Shown: piece after piece, positions 1-5,012 of the stretch | Numbering within the stretch: the stretch's first letter is position 1 | Layout of the letters: the number at the start of each line of letters is the position of its first letter | Source of the DNA: Caulobacter sp. B11 | GTDB lineage: Bacteria > Pseudomonadota > Alphaproteobacteria > Caulobacterales > Caulobacteraceae | Reading direction: 5' to 3' | Length of the DNA stretch: 5,012 nt | Assembly: GCF_002737765.1 (NCBI RefSeq) | Contig: NZ_PEGG01000180.1 | Span: forward strand, 1 to 5,012 | Position numbers and translations under genes: made by a program | Notes under the pieces: generated by a model | What the model saw: only the letters and a program-made list of their open reading frames with translations | Database searches by the model: none | Told to the model about the DNA's origin: nothing

Positions 1-1312
1 GCGGCCTGGGCGGCCACGTCGCGGGCGATGCGCACCCCTTCGCGCAGGGCGCGACGATCCTCGTCGGCGGCCAGGTAATTGGCCAGGATGGTCGGATCGT
101 CGAACGGATCGGCCGAGCGCAGCCCGACCTTGCCGCGGCTTTCCGGCCGCAGCTGGCAGACGTGCAGGGTGAAGCCGTCCTTCTCGACGCGGTCTTGCCG
201 TGGTCCTGCATGATGGCCAGGACCCCGTGGATCTGCAGGTCGGGGCGGTCGAGGTCGGGGCGCGACTTGAGGAAGGCGCCGCTTTCCAGGAACTGCTGCC
301 GGCCCAGACCCTTGCCCATCAGCAGGTAGGACAGGCCCGTGCCCAGCTTGCGCAGGCCCTTGTTGGCCGAATAGGCGGTGGTCAGGTTCTTGGTGGTCCA
401 GGACAGGCAGACGTCGAGGTGGTCCTGCAGATTGGCGCCGACTCCCTTGGACTCCTGCACCGTGGCGATGCCGTGGGCCTTGAGGTCGTCAGGATCGCCG
501 ATCCCCGACAGTTGCAGCACGTGCGGCGACTGAACGGCGCCGGCGCTGAGCAGCACCTCGGCGTCGGCCAGGGCCCGCACGCCTTCGTTGGACTTGCCGA
601 CCACATAGTCGACGCCGATCGCCCGGCCCTTCTCGATGACGATCTTGGTGGTCCGCGCCTCGGTGACCACCGTCAGATTGGGCCGATCGGCCGCCGACGA
701 CAGATAGGCCGCAGCCGCGCTCCAGCGCTGACCGTCACGGATGGTCAGGTCATAGGGGCCGAAACCCTCCTGCTGGTAGCCGTTGAAATCCTTGGTCACC
801 GCATGGCCGGCCTGGCGGCCCGCCTCGATCAGGGCCGGATAGAACGGGCTCTTGGACTCGCCGCCCGAGACATGCAGCGGACCGGCCCCACCGTGATAGG
901 CGTCGCCGCCGGCGTGATGGGTTTCCGAGCGCTTGAAATAGGGCAGGACCTCCGAATAGGACCAGCCCGACAGTCCCATCTGCCGCCACTGGTCATAGTC
1001 GCGCGCATGGCCGCGGATATAGACCATGCCGTTGATCGCCGAGCTGCCGCCCAGGCCCTTGCCGCGCGGCCACCACAGCTTGCGACCGTCGAGGTGCGGC
1101 TCGGCCTCGGTCCAGAAGCCCCAGTTCTGCTCGCCCTTGGCCTTGATCAGTTCGCCGACCCCGGCCGGCATCTTGACCAGCAACGAGGTGTTCTTGCCGC
1201 CGGCCTCCAGCAGCAGGACCTTGATATTGGGGTCTTCGGTCAGCCGGGCGGCCAGGACGCAACCGGCCGAGCCGGCGCCGATGATGATGTAGTCGTAGCG
1301 TGCATTGCTCAT
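1..1312 (-). CDS. GMC-family FAD-dependent oxidoreductase (choline/alcohol dehydrogenase type), 3'-partial, one frame break
   Basis: This is a flavoprotein of the glucose-methanol-choline oxidoreductase family. The family oxidises alcohol groups on small substrates and passes the electrons to oxygen or a membrane acceptor. Translation from the ATG at 1312 starts MSNARYDYIIIGAGSAG, an FAD-binding Rossmann motif (GAGSAG, residues 12-17) followed by the acidic strand end LLLEAGG (33-39). GMC signature 1 lies around WWPRGKGLGGSSAING (80-95) and signature 2 at GAVQSPHVLQLSGIG (258-272). The start is supported by GAGGGAGG at 1324-1331, 11 nt upstream. The frame reads cleanly to residue 375 (codon 190-188). 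Homology-like sequence then continues one frame over (VEKDGFTLHVCQLRPESRGK, then a typical GMC C-terminal-domain stretch) to the edge, consistent with loss of one base near 188. Roughly the last 100 residues, including the catalytic His region, lie outside the window. The subclass is BetA/AlkJ-like in sequence feel. The substrate cannot be read from sequence; choline itself is not assured. Confidence 0.92.
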   Translation of the reverse strand, partial: MSNARYDYIIIGAGSAGCVLAARLTEDPNIKVLLLEAGGKNTSLLVKMPAGVGELIKAKGEQNWGFWTEAEPHLDGRKLWWPRGKGLGGSSAINGMVYIRGHARDYDQWRQMGLSGWSYSEVLPYFKRSETHHAGGDAYHGGAGPLHVSGGESKSPFYPALIEAGRQAGHAVTKDFNGYQQEGFGPYDLTIRDGQRWSAAAAYLSSAADRPNLTVVTEARTTKIVIEKGRAIGVDYVVGKSNEGVRALADAEVLLSAGAVQSPHVLQLSGIGDPDDLKAHGIATVQESKGVGANLQDHLDVCLSWTTKNLTTAYSANKGLRKLGTGLSYLLMGKGLGRQQFLESGAFLKSRPDLDRPDLQIHGVLAIMQDHGKTASRRTASPCTSASCGRKAAARSGCARPIRSTIRPSWPITWPPTRIVAPCAKGCASPATWPPRP

Positions 1313-1397
1313 GGCCCGGCGCGCCTCCCTCAAGGTTATCGTTGTTAAGGTGAGAGTGGCGCGGGTTTGCGAAGGGGGCAAGAGGTTTGGCGCGCCC
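1313..1397 (-). other. Spacer between the carbonic anhydrase-like and GMC genes
   Basis: These 85 bases carry the GMC Shine-Dalgarno (1324-1331). I find no hairpin plus T-run and no convincing promoter, so co-transcription of the two minus-strand genes is possible. Two copies of the 8-bp palindrome GGCGCGCC sit at its ends (1318-1325 and 1389-1396). Confidence 0.4.
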
Positions 1398-1928
1398 TCA
1401 CTCCATCTGCGCCAGATCCCGCCGATAGCGCTTCCAGTTCTCCACATAATGCATCGCCGAGGCCTGCAGGACCATCGCGTGGTGCTCGCCGATCTCGCGC
1501 ACCACCTTGCCGGGGGCGCCCATGACCATCGAGTTGTCCGGAATCTCCTTACCCTCGGTAATCAGGGCCCCGGCCCCGATCAGGCAGTTCTTCCCGATCT
1601 TCGCGCCATTGAGCACGATGGCCCCGATGCCGATCAGCGAGCCGTCGCCGATCGTGCAGCCGTGCAGCATCACCATGTGGCCGATGGTCACATTGGCCCC
1701 TATGGTCAACGGCATTCCGGCGTCGGTGTGAAGTACAGAACCGTCCTGCACATTGCTGTTTTCGCCGACGGTAATCGGATCATTGTCGCCGCGCAGCGTG
1801 CAGCCCCACCAGATGCTGGCGTTTTGCTTCAGAACGACATTTCCCATCACGGCGGCGTTCGGCGCGATCCAATATTCGTCCGGGTGCGGCAGGGAAGGAC
1901 TTGCGGCGCCCAAGGAATAGACAGTCAT
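1398..1928 (-). CDS. Gamma-class carbonic anhydrase-like protein (left-handed beta-helix, YrdA/PaaY group)
   Basis: This 176-residue hexapeptide-repeat protein is complete and of normal length for the gamma carbonic anhydrase-like family, which forms trimers with zinc or iron bound between subunits in the cytoplasm. Hexapeptide turns run from about residue 21 to 125, followed by a C-terminal helix (about 150-176, ending [13 protein letters not shown]). The three metal ligands are present: H67 in VLHTD, and H84 and H89 in [10 protein letters not shown]. The family's conserved R46, D48, Q61 and D62 are also there (RGDN and VQDG). ATG 1928 is chosen over the upstream in-frame ATG at 2141. It has GAGG at 1936-1939 with 7 nt spacing, the protein then starts where relatives usually do, and the extra 71 residues would be low-complexity sequence across a structured non-coding region. 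The GMC oxidoreductase follows after 85 bp on the same strand. Some family members are active carbonic anhydrases, while PaaY-type members hydrolyse acyl-CoA-type substrates, so the activity is uncertain. The family is also related to the gamma-CA subunits of mitochondrial complex I. Confidence 0.93.
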   Translation of the reverse strand: MTVYSLGAASPSLPHPDEYWIAPNAAVMGNVVLKQNASIWWGCTLRGDNDPITVGENSNVQDGSVLHTDAGMPLTIGANVTIGHMVMLHGCTIGDGSLIGIGAIVLNGAKIGKNCLIGAGALITEGKEIPDNSMVMGAPGKVVREIGEHHAMVLQASAMHYVENWKRYRRDLAQME

Positions 1929-1935
1929 CCGTACA

Positions 1936-1939
1936 CCTC
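1936..1939 (-). promoter_or_regulatory. Shine-Dalgarno of the gamma carbonic anhydrase-like gene
   Basis: Read on the minus strand this is GAGG, 7 nt before the ATG at 1928. It decides the start against the longer frame that begins at 2141. Confidence 0.65.
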
Positions 1940-1963
1940 GTGTTGTGGAGAGCGGCCGGCCGA

Positions 1964-1979
1964 TTAACGAACGGTCAAC
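1964..1979 (+). promoter_or_regulatory. Possible CtrA-binding site (TTAA-N7-TCAAC)
   Basis: TTAA at 1964-1967 and TCAAC at 1975-1979 are separated by exactly seven bases. This matches the Caulobacter CtrA consensus TTAA-N7-TTAAC at 8 of 9 defined positions. It lies 36 bp upstream of the carbonic anhydrase-like start, where a regulator could overlap the promoter. A GATTC (GANTC, CcrM-type) site follows at 2005-2009. The call depends on the host being in a CtrA-using lineage, and motifs this short do occur by chance. Confidence 0.3.
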
Positions 1980-2020
1980 CACGTTTGCGCCATTGTATTT
2001 GTGCGATTCGAAGGGGAACA

Positions 2021-2095
2021 CTCCCTTATCGGGAATCATTTCTCTCTCGTGTCCTGCCGGGAACGATTGTCGTTTCCGGCCTCCCGATGACGGAG
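2021..2095. repeat. Nested inverted repeat, probable structured RNA in the phoH leader
   Basis: The outer arms are 2021-2034 and 2082-2095. CTCC pairs with GGAG, then comes one C-C mismatch, then TTATCGGGA pairs with TCCCGATGA through nine pairs including one G-T wobble. Inside sits a second stem, GCCGGGAACGA (2056-2066) with TCGTTTCCGGC (2070-2080): eleven pairs, one wobble, three-base loop TTG. A looser outer pairing of GTGCGA (2001-2006) with TCGCAC (2105-2110) could extend the fold. The inner stem is not followed by a T-run on either strand, so it is not a terminator. It could act in plus-strand RNA ahead of phoH, in the 5' UTR of the minus-strand gene, or as DNA. I do not recognise it as a known RNA family. 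Confidence 0.55.
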
Positions 2096-2140
2096 ACCAG
2101 GGTGTCGCACTTGGCGTTTCGGCGTTCATCACCGCCCCCA

Positions 2141-2169
2141 ACGCGGTCGTCAGACCCGCCCGGCCGCGT
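2141..2169 (+). repeat. Hairpin in the phoH leader
   Basis: ACGCGGTCG (2141-2149) pairs with CGGCCGCGT (2161-2169) over nine positions with one wobble and an 11-base loop. GTCGTC at 2146-2151 within it is also complementary to GACGAC at 2207-2212, the left arm of the downstream terminator, so the two pairings would compete. In GC-rich DNA a stem of this size can arise by chance. Confidence 0.35.
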
Positions 2170-2203
2170 CCGCTGCTCTGTCCCCTCTCCTTCCCATTGC
2201 CCC

Positions 2204-2235
2204 AAGGACGACGCCCTACGGCCTCGTCCTTTTTT
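2204..2235 (+). terminator. Intrinsic terminator immediately upstream of phoH
   Basis: AAGGACGA (2204-2211) pairs perfectly with TCGTCCTT (2224-2231). A C-C mismatch (2212/2223) is followed by an inner GCC/GGC stem closing a CTAC loop, and the T-run continues to 2235 (six T in total from 2230). There is no T-run on the minus strand, so it acts on plus-strand transcripts. It lies just 11 nt before the phoH Shine-Dalgarno and 21 nt before its ATG, with no plus-strand gene upstream. It therefore ends either a small RNA or a regulated phoH leader. Confidence 0.75.
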
Positions 2236-2246
2236 CATGCCTGAAT

Positions 2247-2251
2247 GGAGG
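2247..2251 (+). promoter_or_regulatory. Shine-Dalgarno of phoH
   Basis: GGAGG stands 5 nt before ATG 2257. The alternative in-frame ATG at 2245 overlaps this motif and has no ribosome site of its own, so 2257 is the preferred start. Confidence 0.75.
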
Positions 2252-2256
2252 CTTAC

Positions 2257-3048
2257 ATGACCAAGCGAGCCCTGAAGCGTATGGCGCGCGAAGGCGCGAT
2301 CGATGCCGGCAACTTCGCGGACGACGCCAAGGTGCGTCGCCTGCCGGTCGATATTCGGGAGCGAGGGAACGGCTGGTCGCCCCTGGGACATGAGGGCGGT
2401 CCGAGGGCCTCGGAGCGGGACCAGAGTTATCTCAAAACCATCAAGCCCAAATCGCCGGGCCAGCAGCAGTTGATGGAAACCATCGACGCCAAGAATCTGG
2501 TCATGGCGCTGGGTCCGGCCGGCACCGGCAAGACCTATATCGCCATCGCCAAGGCGGTGGAGGCCCTGGAGGCCGGCTCGGTCGACCGCATCGTCCTGTC
2601 GCGCCCGGCGGTCGAGGCCGGCGAGTCGATCGGCTTCCTGCCCGGCGACATGGAGGACAAGCTGGCCCCCTATCTACGCCCGCTCTACGACGCCCTCACC
2701 GACCGCCTCTCGACCCGCCGCATGCGGGCCCTGATGGCCGAGGGCTCCATCGAGATCGCGCCGGTCGGCTTCATGCGCGGGCGCACCCTGAACAACGCCT
2801 TCGTGGTCATCGACGAGGCGCAGAACTGCACCTACATGCAACTGAAGATGCTGCTGACCCGCCTGGGCTGGAACTCCACCATGGTCGTCACCGGCGACCC
2901 GAACCAGTCAGACCTCCTTCCCGGCATTTCGGGCCTGGCCGACGTGGCGGCCCGGTTCGACGCGCTGGAAAACATCGGCGTGGTCCGCCTGGCCGACCGC
3001 GACATCGTCCGCCATCCGCTGGTCGCGGAGATGCTGGGCGTTCTGTGA
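2257..3048 (+). CDS. phoH: PhoH-family P-loop ATPase
   Basis: This 263-residue cytoplasmic ATPase is complete. Walker A is GPAGTGKT (86-93). Walker B is FVVIDEAQN (182-190), with D186 and E187 as the metal-binding and catalytic acidic pair. The conserved TGDPNQSDL motif lies at 212-220. Also typical are SRPAVEAGESIGFLPGD (115-131) and FMRGRTLNNAF (172-182). The first 60 residues are basic and poorly conserved (MTKRALKRMAREG). Length and motif wording resemble E. coli PhoH more than YbeZ, and no ybeY homologue is beside it, so this is not the usual ybeZ-ybeY-type locus. PhoH proteins resemble the helicase core of superfamily 1; roles in RNA metabolism and phosphate-starvation response are proposed, but the biochemical task is unsettled. 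I see no Pho box upstream. The gene is framed by terminators at 2204-2235 and 3086-3125, which suggests a monocistronic unit with a possibly attenuated leader. Confidence 0.94.
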   Translation: MTKRALKRMAREGAIDAGNFADDAKVRRLPVDIRERGNGWSPLGHEGGPRASERDQSYLKTIKPKSPGQQQLMETIDAKNLVMALGPAGTGKTYIAIAKAVEALEAGSVDRIVLSRPAVEAGESIGFLPGDMEDKLAPYLRPLYDALTDRLSTRRMRALMAEGSIEIAPVGFMRGRTLNNAFVVIDEAQNCTYMQLKMLLTRLGWNSTMVVTGDPNQSDLLPGISGLADVAARFDALENIGVVRLADRDIVRHPLVAEMLGVL

Positions 3049-3085
3049 TTTCCTGACAGCGGCTCAATCGAAGGCTTGAGTTGGG

Positions 3086-3125
3086 GGCGGTCGGACGTGC
3101 AAGGTCCGGCCGCCTTAACTGTTTT
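3086..3125 (+). terminator. Probable intrinsic terminator after phoH
   Basis: GGCGGTCGGAC (3086-3096) pairs with GTCCGGCCGCC (3104-3114) over eleven positions with one T-G wobble and a seven-base loop. The following tract, TTAACTGTTTT, is T-rich but interrupted, so termination may be partial. It lies 37 bases after the phoH stop and before the transporter start. It could thus end the phoH transcript, or let some read-through reach the transporter. Confidence 0.6.
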
Positions 3126-3137
3126 CAGGACCGCCTC

Positions 3138-5012
3138 ATGGCCGATTCCGCCGCCGCTCCACGTTCGGAGTTCACCACGCGTGGGGTCCTGCTCGGGATC
3201 GCCATCACCCTCGTCTTCACCGCCGCCCAGGTCTATCTGGGGCTGAAGGTGGGCCTGACCTTCGCCACCTCGATCCCGGCCGCGGTGATCTCGATGGCCC
3301 TGCTGCGGGCCTTCAAGACCTCGACCATCCAGGAAAACAACATCGTCCAGACCATCGCCTCGGCGGCGGGAACCCTGGCCTCGGTGATCTTCGTGCTGCC
3401 CGGCCTGTTGATGATCGGGTGGTGGGCCCATGTGCCCTTCTTCACCACCTTCATGGCCTGCGCGGTCGGCGGCATCCTGGGCGTGATGTACACCATCCCC
3501 CTGCGCCGGGCCCTGGTGACCAATTCCAACCTGCCCTATCCCGAAGGCGTCGCCGCCGCCGAGGTGCTGAAGGTCGGCACCGGCTCGCGGGCCGGTGAAG
3601 CCGAAGGCCAGGCCGGTCTGATCGCCGTGGCCCTGGGAACGATCGCCTCGGCCCTGTTCGCCGCCCTGGCCGCCGCCAAGATCTTCGCCGCCGAGGTCGC
3701 GGGCTATTTCAAGGCCGGAGCCGGGGCCACCGGCCTGGGCGCATCAAGCTCGCTGGCCCTGATGGGCGCCGGACATCTAATGGGCATCACCGTCGGCATC
3801 GCCATGTTCACCGGCCTGGCCATCGCCTGGGCCGTACTGGTGCCGATCATGACCCACGTCTTCCCGATGCCGGGGGCCAGCGCCGCCGACCATGCCATGA
3901 CCATCTGGAGCACCAAGGTCCGGTTCCTCGGGGCCGGCGTCATCGGCGCCGCCGCGATCTGGACCCTGGGCAAGCTGATCGTGCCGATCTGGCAAGGCCT
4001 GGTCTCGGCCTTCGAGGCCGGCAAGGCCCGCCGGATCGACGGCGCGGTGATCCCGCGGGTCGAGCAGGACATCCCCGTCCTGATCGTCGGCATCGTCGCC
4101 ACCGCCCTCCTGGCCCCGGCCGGCTGGGTGATGGCCCACTTCCTCAGCGGCGGACCGCTTGCCAGCGTCGCCCTGCCACTGATCATCGCCGCCGTGGCCT
4201 ATCTGGTGTTCGCCGGCCTGCTGGCCGCCGCCGTCTGCGGCTACATGGCGGGCCTGATCGGCTCGTCCAACAGCCCGGTCTCGGGCATCGCCATCCTGAC
4301 CGTGCTGGGCGCTTCCCTGCTGGTGGGCGCGATCGGCCGTACGGCCATCGGTCCGGACGTCACCACCGCCCTGGTCGCCTTCGCCCTGTTCGTCACCGCC
4401 ATCGTCCTGGCCGTGGCCGTGGTGGCCAATGACAATCTGCAGGACCTCAAGACCGGCCAACTGGTCGACGCCACCCCGTGGAAGCAGCAGGTCGCCCTGG
4501 TGATCGGCGTGCTGGCCGGCTCGCTGGTCATTCCGGTGATGCTGGAGCTGCTCAATCGCTCCAACGGCTTCACCGGCGCGCCCAATCTCAGCACCGTGCC
4601 GGGGGCCGAGAATCTCGGCGCGCCTCAGGCCACCCTGATCTCGACCCTGGCCAAGGGCGTGATGGGCGGCGTGCTGCCGTGGAACCTGCTGGGCATCGGC
4701 GCGGCGATCGGCCTGGGCCTGGTGGTGATCGACATCCTGGTGCGCCGCGTCAGCGCCCAGAAGTTCAGCCTGCCGCCGCTGGGCGTGGGCCTGGCCATCT
4801 ATCTGCCCAGCGCGGTCACCGCCCCAGTGGTGGTCGGGGCCGTGATTGGCTGGATCTATGAACGGGCCGTGGCAAGGACCGCACCGCGGAGCCCGCCAAG
4901 CGCCTGGGCGTGCGGTCGCCTCGGGCTTCATCGTCGGCGAGAGCTTGTTCAATGTCGCCCTGGCAGGCCTGATCGTCGGACCAACAATCCCACCCCCCTG
5001 GCCGTACCCTTC
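3138..5012 (+). CDS. OPT/YSL-family oligopeptide transporter, 3'-partial, three frame breaks near the window end
   Basis: This is a polytopic inner-membrane carrier of the OPT superfamily, whose members move oligopeptides or metal-chelate complexes, probably with protons. ATG 3138 follows a modest AGGA at 3127-3130. The frame is clean for 579 residues (to 4874) with repeated hydrophobic segments, for example about 16-35, 42-58, 75-96, 102-120, 160-182, 207-236, 262-284, 311-334, 343-370, 384-400, 408-430, 451-470, 509-534 and 547-573. Family hallmarks are NSNLPYPEGVAAAEVLK (129-145), GLIGSSNSPVSGI (372-384) and NLQDLKTGQLVDATPWKQQ (433-451). After residue 579 the expected C-terminal sequence (KDRTAEPAKRLGV, then VASGFIVGESLFNVALAGLI, then TNNPTPLAVPF) appears in three successive frames, each step equal to one missing base (near 4873, 4914 and 4979). 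Family members run to about 650 residues, so only the final part lies outside. Substrate is not deducible. Confidence 0.92.
   Translation, partial: MADSAAAPRSEFTTRGVLLGIAITLVFTAAQVYLGLKVGLTFATSIPAAVISMALLRAFKTSTIQENNIVQTIASAAGTLASVIFVLPGLLMIGWWAHVPFFTTFMACAVGGILGVMYTIPLRRALVTNSNLPYPEGVAAAEVLKVGTGSRAGEAEGQAGLIAVALGTIASALFAALAAAKIFAAEVAGYFKAGAGATGLGASSSLALMGAGHLMGITVGIAMFTGLAIAWAVLVPIMTHVFPMPGASAADHAMTIWSTKVRFLGAGVIGAAAIWTLGKLIVPIWQGLVSAFEAGKARRIDGAVIPRVEQDIPVLIVGIVATALLAPAGWVMAHFLSGGPLASVALPLIIAAVAYLVFAGLLAAAVCGYMAGLIGSSNSPVSGIAILTVLGASLLVGAIGRTAIGPDVTTALVAFALFVTAIVLAVAVVANDNLQDLKTGQLVDATPWKQQVALVIGVLAGSLVIPVMLELLNRSNGFTGAPNLSTVPGAENLGAPQATLISTLAKGVMGGVLPWNLLGIGAAIGLGLVVIDILVRRVSAQKFSLPPLGVGLAIYLPSAVTAPVVVGAVIGWIYERAVARTAPRSPPSAWACGRLGLHRRRELVQCRPGRPDRRTNNPTPLAVPF

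Larger units (their letters stand above)
1929..2256. other. Divergent intergenic region with promoters and structured leader, no credible CDS
   Basis: This stretch of about 330 bases separates two genes transcribed away from each other, so it must carry at least two promoters. It holds an AT-richer patch at about 1964-2010, a CtrA-like motif at 1964-1979, a GANTC methylation site (GATTC) at 2005-2009, a nested inverted repeat at 2021-2095, a second hairpin at 2141-2169, a pyrimidine-rich run at about 2170-2203, and an intrinsic terminator at 2204-2235. A TACAAT hexamer on the minus strand (1992-1997) is a possible -10 box for the carbonic anhydrase-like gene, but no good -35 stands 16-18 nt upstream. 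Open frames cross the region on both strands. Their translations are rich in Pro, Arg and Ser with no recognisable domain, and I do not call them genes. Confidence 0.7.

Noticed and set aside
200..1348. Long plus-strand open frame of 382 codons opposite the GMC oxidoreductase
   Set aside because: It is antisense to a gene with clear family motifs. Its translation is rich in Gln, Gly, Leu and Ala with no domain, as expected from the codon bias of high-GC DNA.
1318..1396. Two GGCGCGCC palindromes bordering the 85-bp spacer
   Set aside because: Eight-base GC palindromes are expected now and then in DNA of this composition. Their flanks are not similar, so I see no repeat or site-specific element.
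2056..2080. Eleven-pair hairpin considered as a terminator of either strand
   Set aside because: No T-run follows it on the plus strand (CTCCCG) or the minus strand (AGGACACG).
1929..2141. N-terminal extension of the carbonic anhydrase-like protein by 71 residues (start at 2141)
   Set aside because: The extension has no family similarity that I can see and crosses the inverted repeat. ATG 1928 has a good Shine-Dalgarno and gives the normal family length.
2245..2256. phoH start at the in-frame ATG four codons upstream
   Set aside because: This ATG overlaps the GGAGG that serves ATG 2257 and has no ribosome site of its own.
1901..2260. Two overlapping plus-strand open frames of about 100-120 codons in the divergent region
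   Set aside because: Their translations are Pro/Arg/Ser-rich without domains. They overlap the carbonic anhydrase-like gene end, the hairpins and the terminator, and codon use does not resemble the real genes.
3063..3080. Small hairpin CTCAA/TTGAG after the phoH stop
   Set aside because: It has only five pairs with an eight-base loop and no T-run. The adjacent 3086-3114 stem is a much better terminator.
3777..4952. Minus-strand open frame of 391 codons opposite the OPT gene
   Set aside because: Its translation is a monotonous run rich in Gly, Asp, His and Gln. It lies antisense to a transporter with recognisable motifs, has no domain of its own, and is a compositional shadow.

Overview
The window is GC-rich (about two thirds by eye), with strong third-position G/C bias. 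It carries two genes on the minus strand and two on the plus strand, meeting at one long divergent intergenic region. The protein types, the codon bias and a CtrA-like motif with a GANTC site between the divergent genes fit an alphaproteobacterium, plausibly Caulobacterales (Caulobacter, Phenylobacterium or Brevundimonas). That placement is an inference; there is no rRNA or marker gene to fix it.

Layout. Positions 1-1312 (minus): a GMC-family FAD oxidoreductase of the choline/alcohol dehydrogenase type. It runs off the left edge and its reading frame is broken near 188. Positions 1398-1928 (minus): a complete gamma-class carbonic anhydrase-like left-handed beta-helix protein with all three zinc histidines. 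It lies 85 bp upstream of the oxidoreductase and may be co-transcribed with it. Positions 1929-2256: a non-coding divergent region. It holds promoter-like sequence, a long nested inverted repeat, a second hairpin and a convincing intrinsic terminator that points toward, and stops just short of, the next gene. Positions 2257-3048 (plus): a PhoH-family ATPase, followed by its own terminator at 3086-3125. Positions 3138-5012 (plus): an OPT/YSL-family oligopeptide (or metal-chelate) transporter that runs off the right edge with three frame breaks in its last 140 bases.

The four genes do not form an obvious pathway. They look like ordinary chromosomal housekeeping and accessory metabolism: dehydrogenation of an alcohol-type substrate, CO2/bicarbonate or related hydrolase chemistry, an RNA- or stress-linked ATPase, and peptide uptake. 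No mobile element, CRISPR array, tRNA or rRNA is visible.

Two things deserve attention. First, the phoH leader is laid out like an attenuator or an upstream small RNA: structured RNA, then a terminator, then Shine-Dalgarno and start codon. Second, all four frame breaks lie within 190 bases of a window edge and each looks like loss of a single base. This suggests the window is a whole contig with error-prone ends rather than one holding two genuine pseudogenes.
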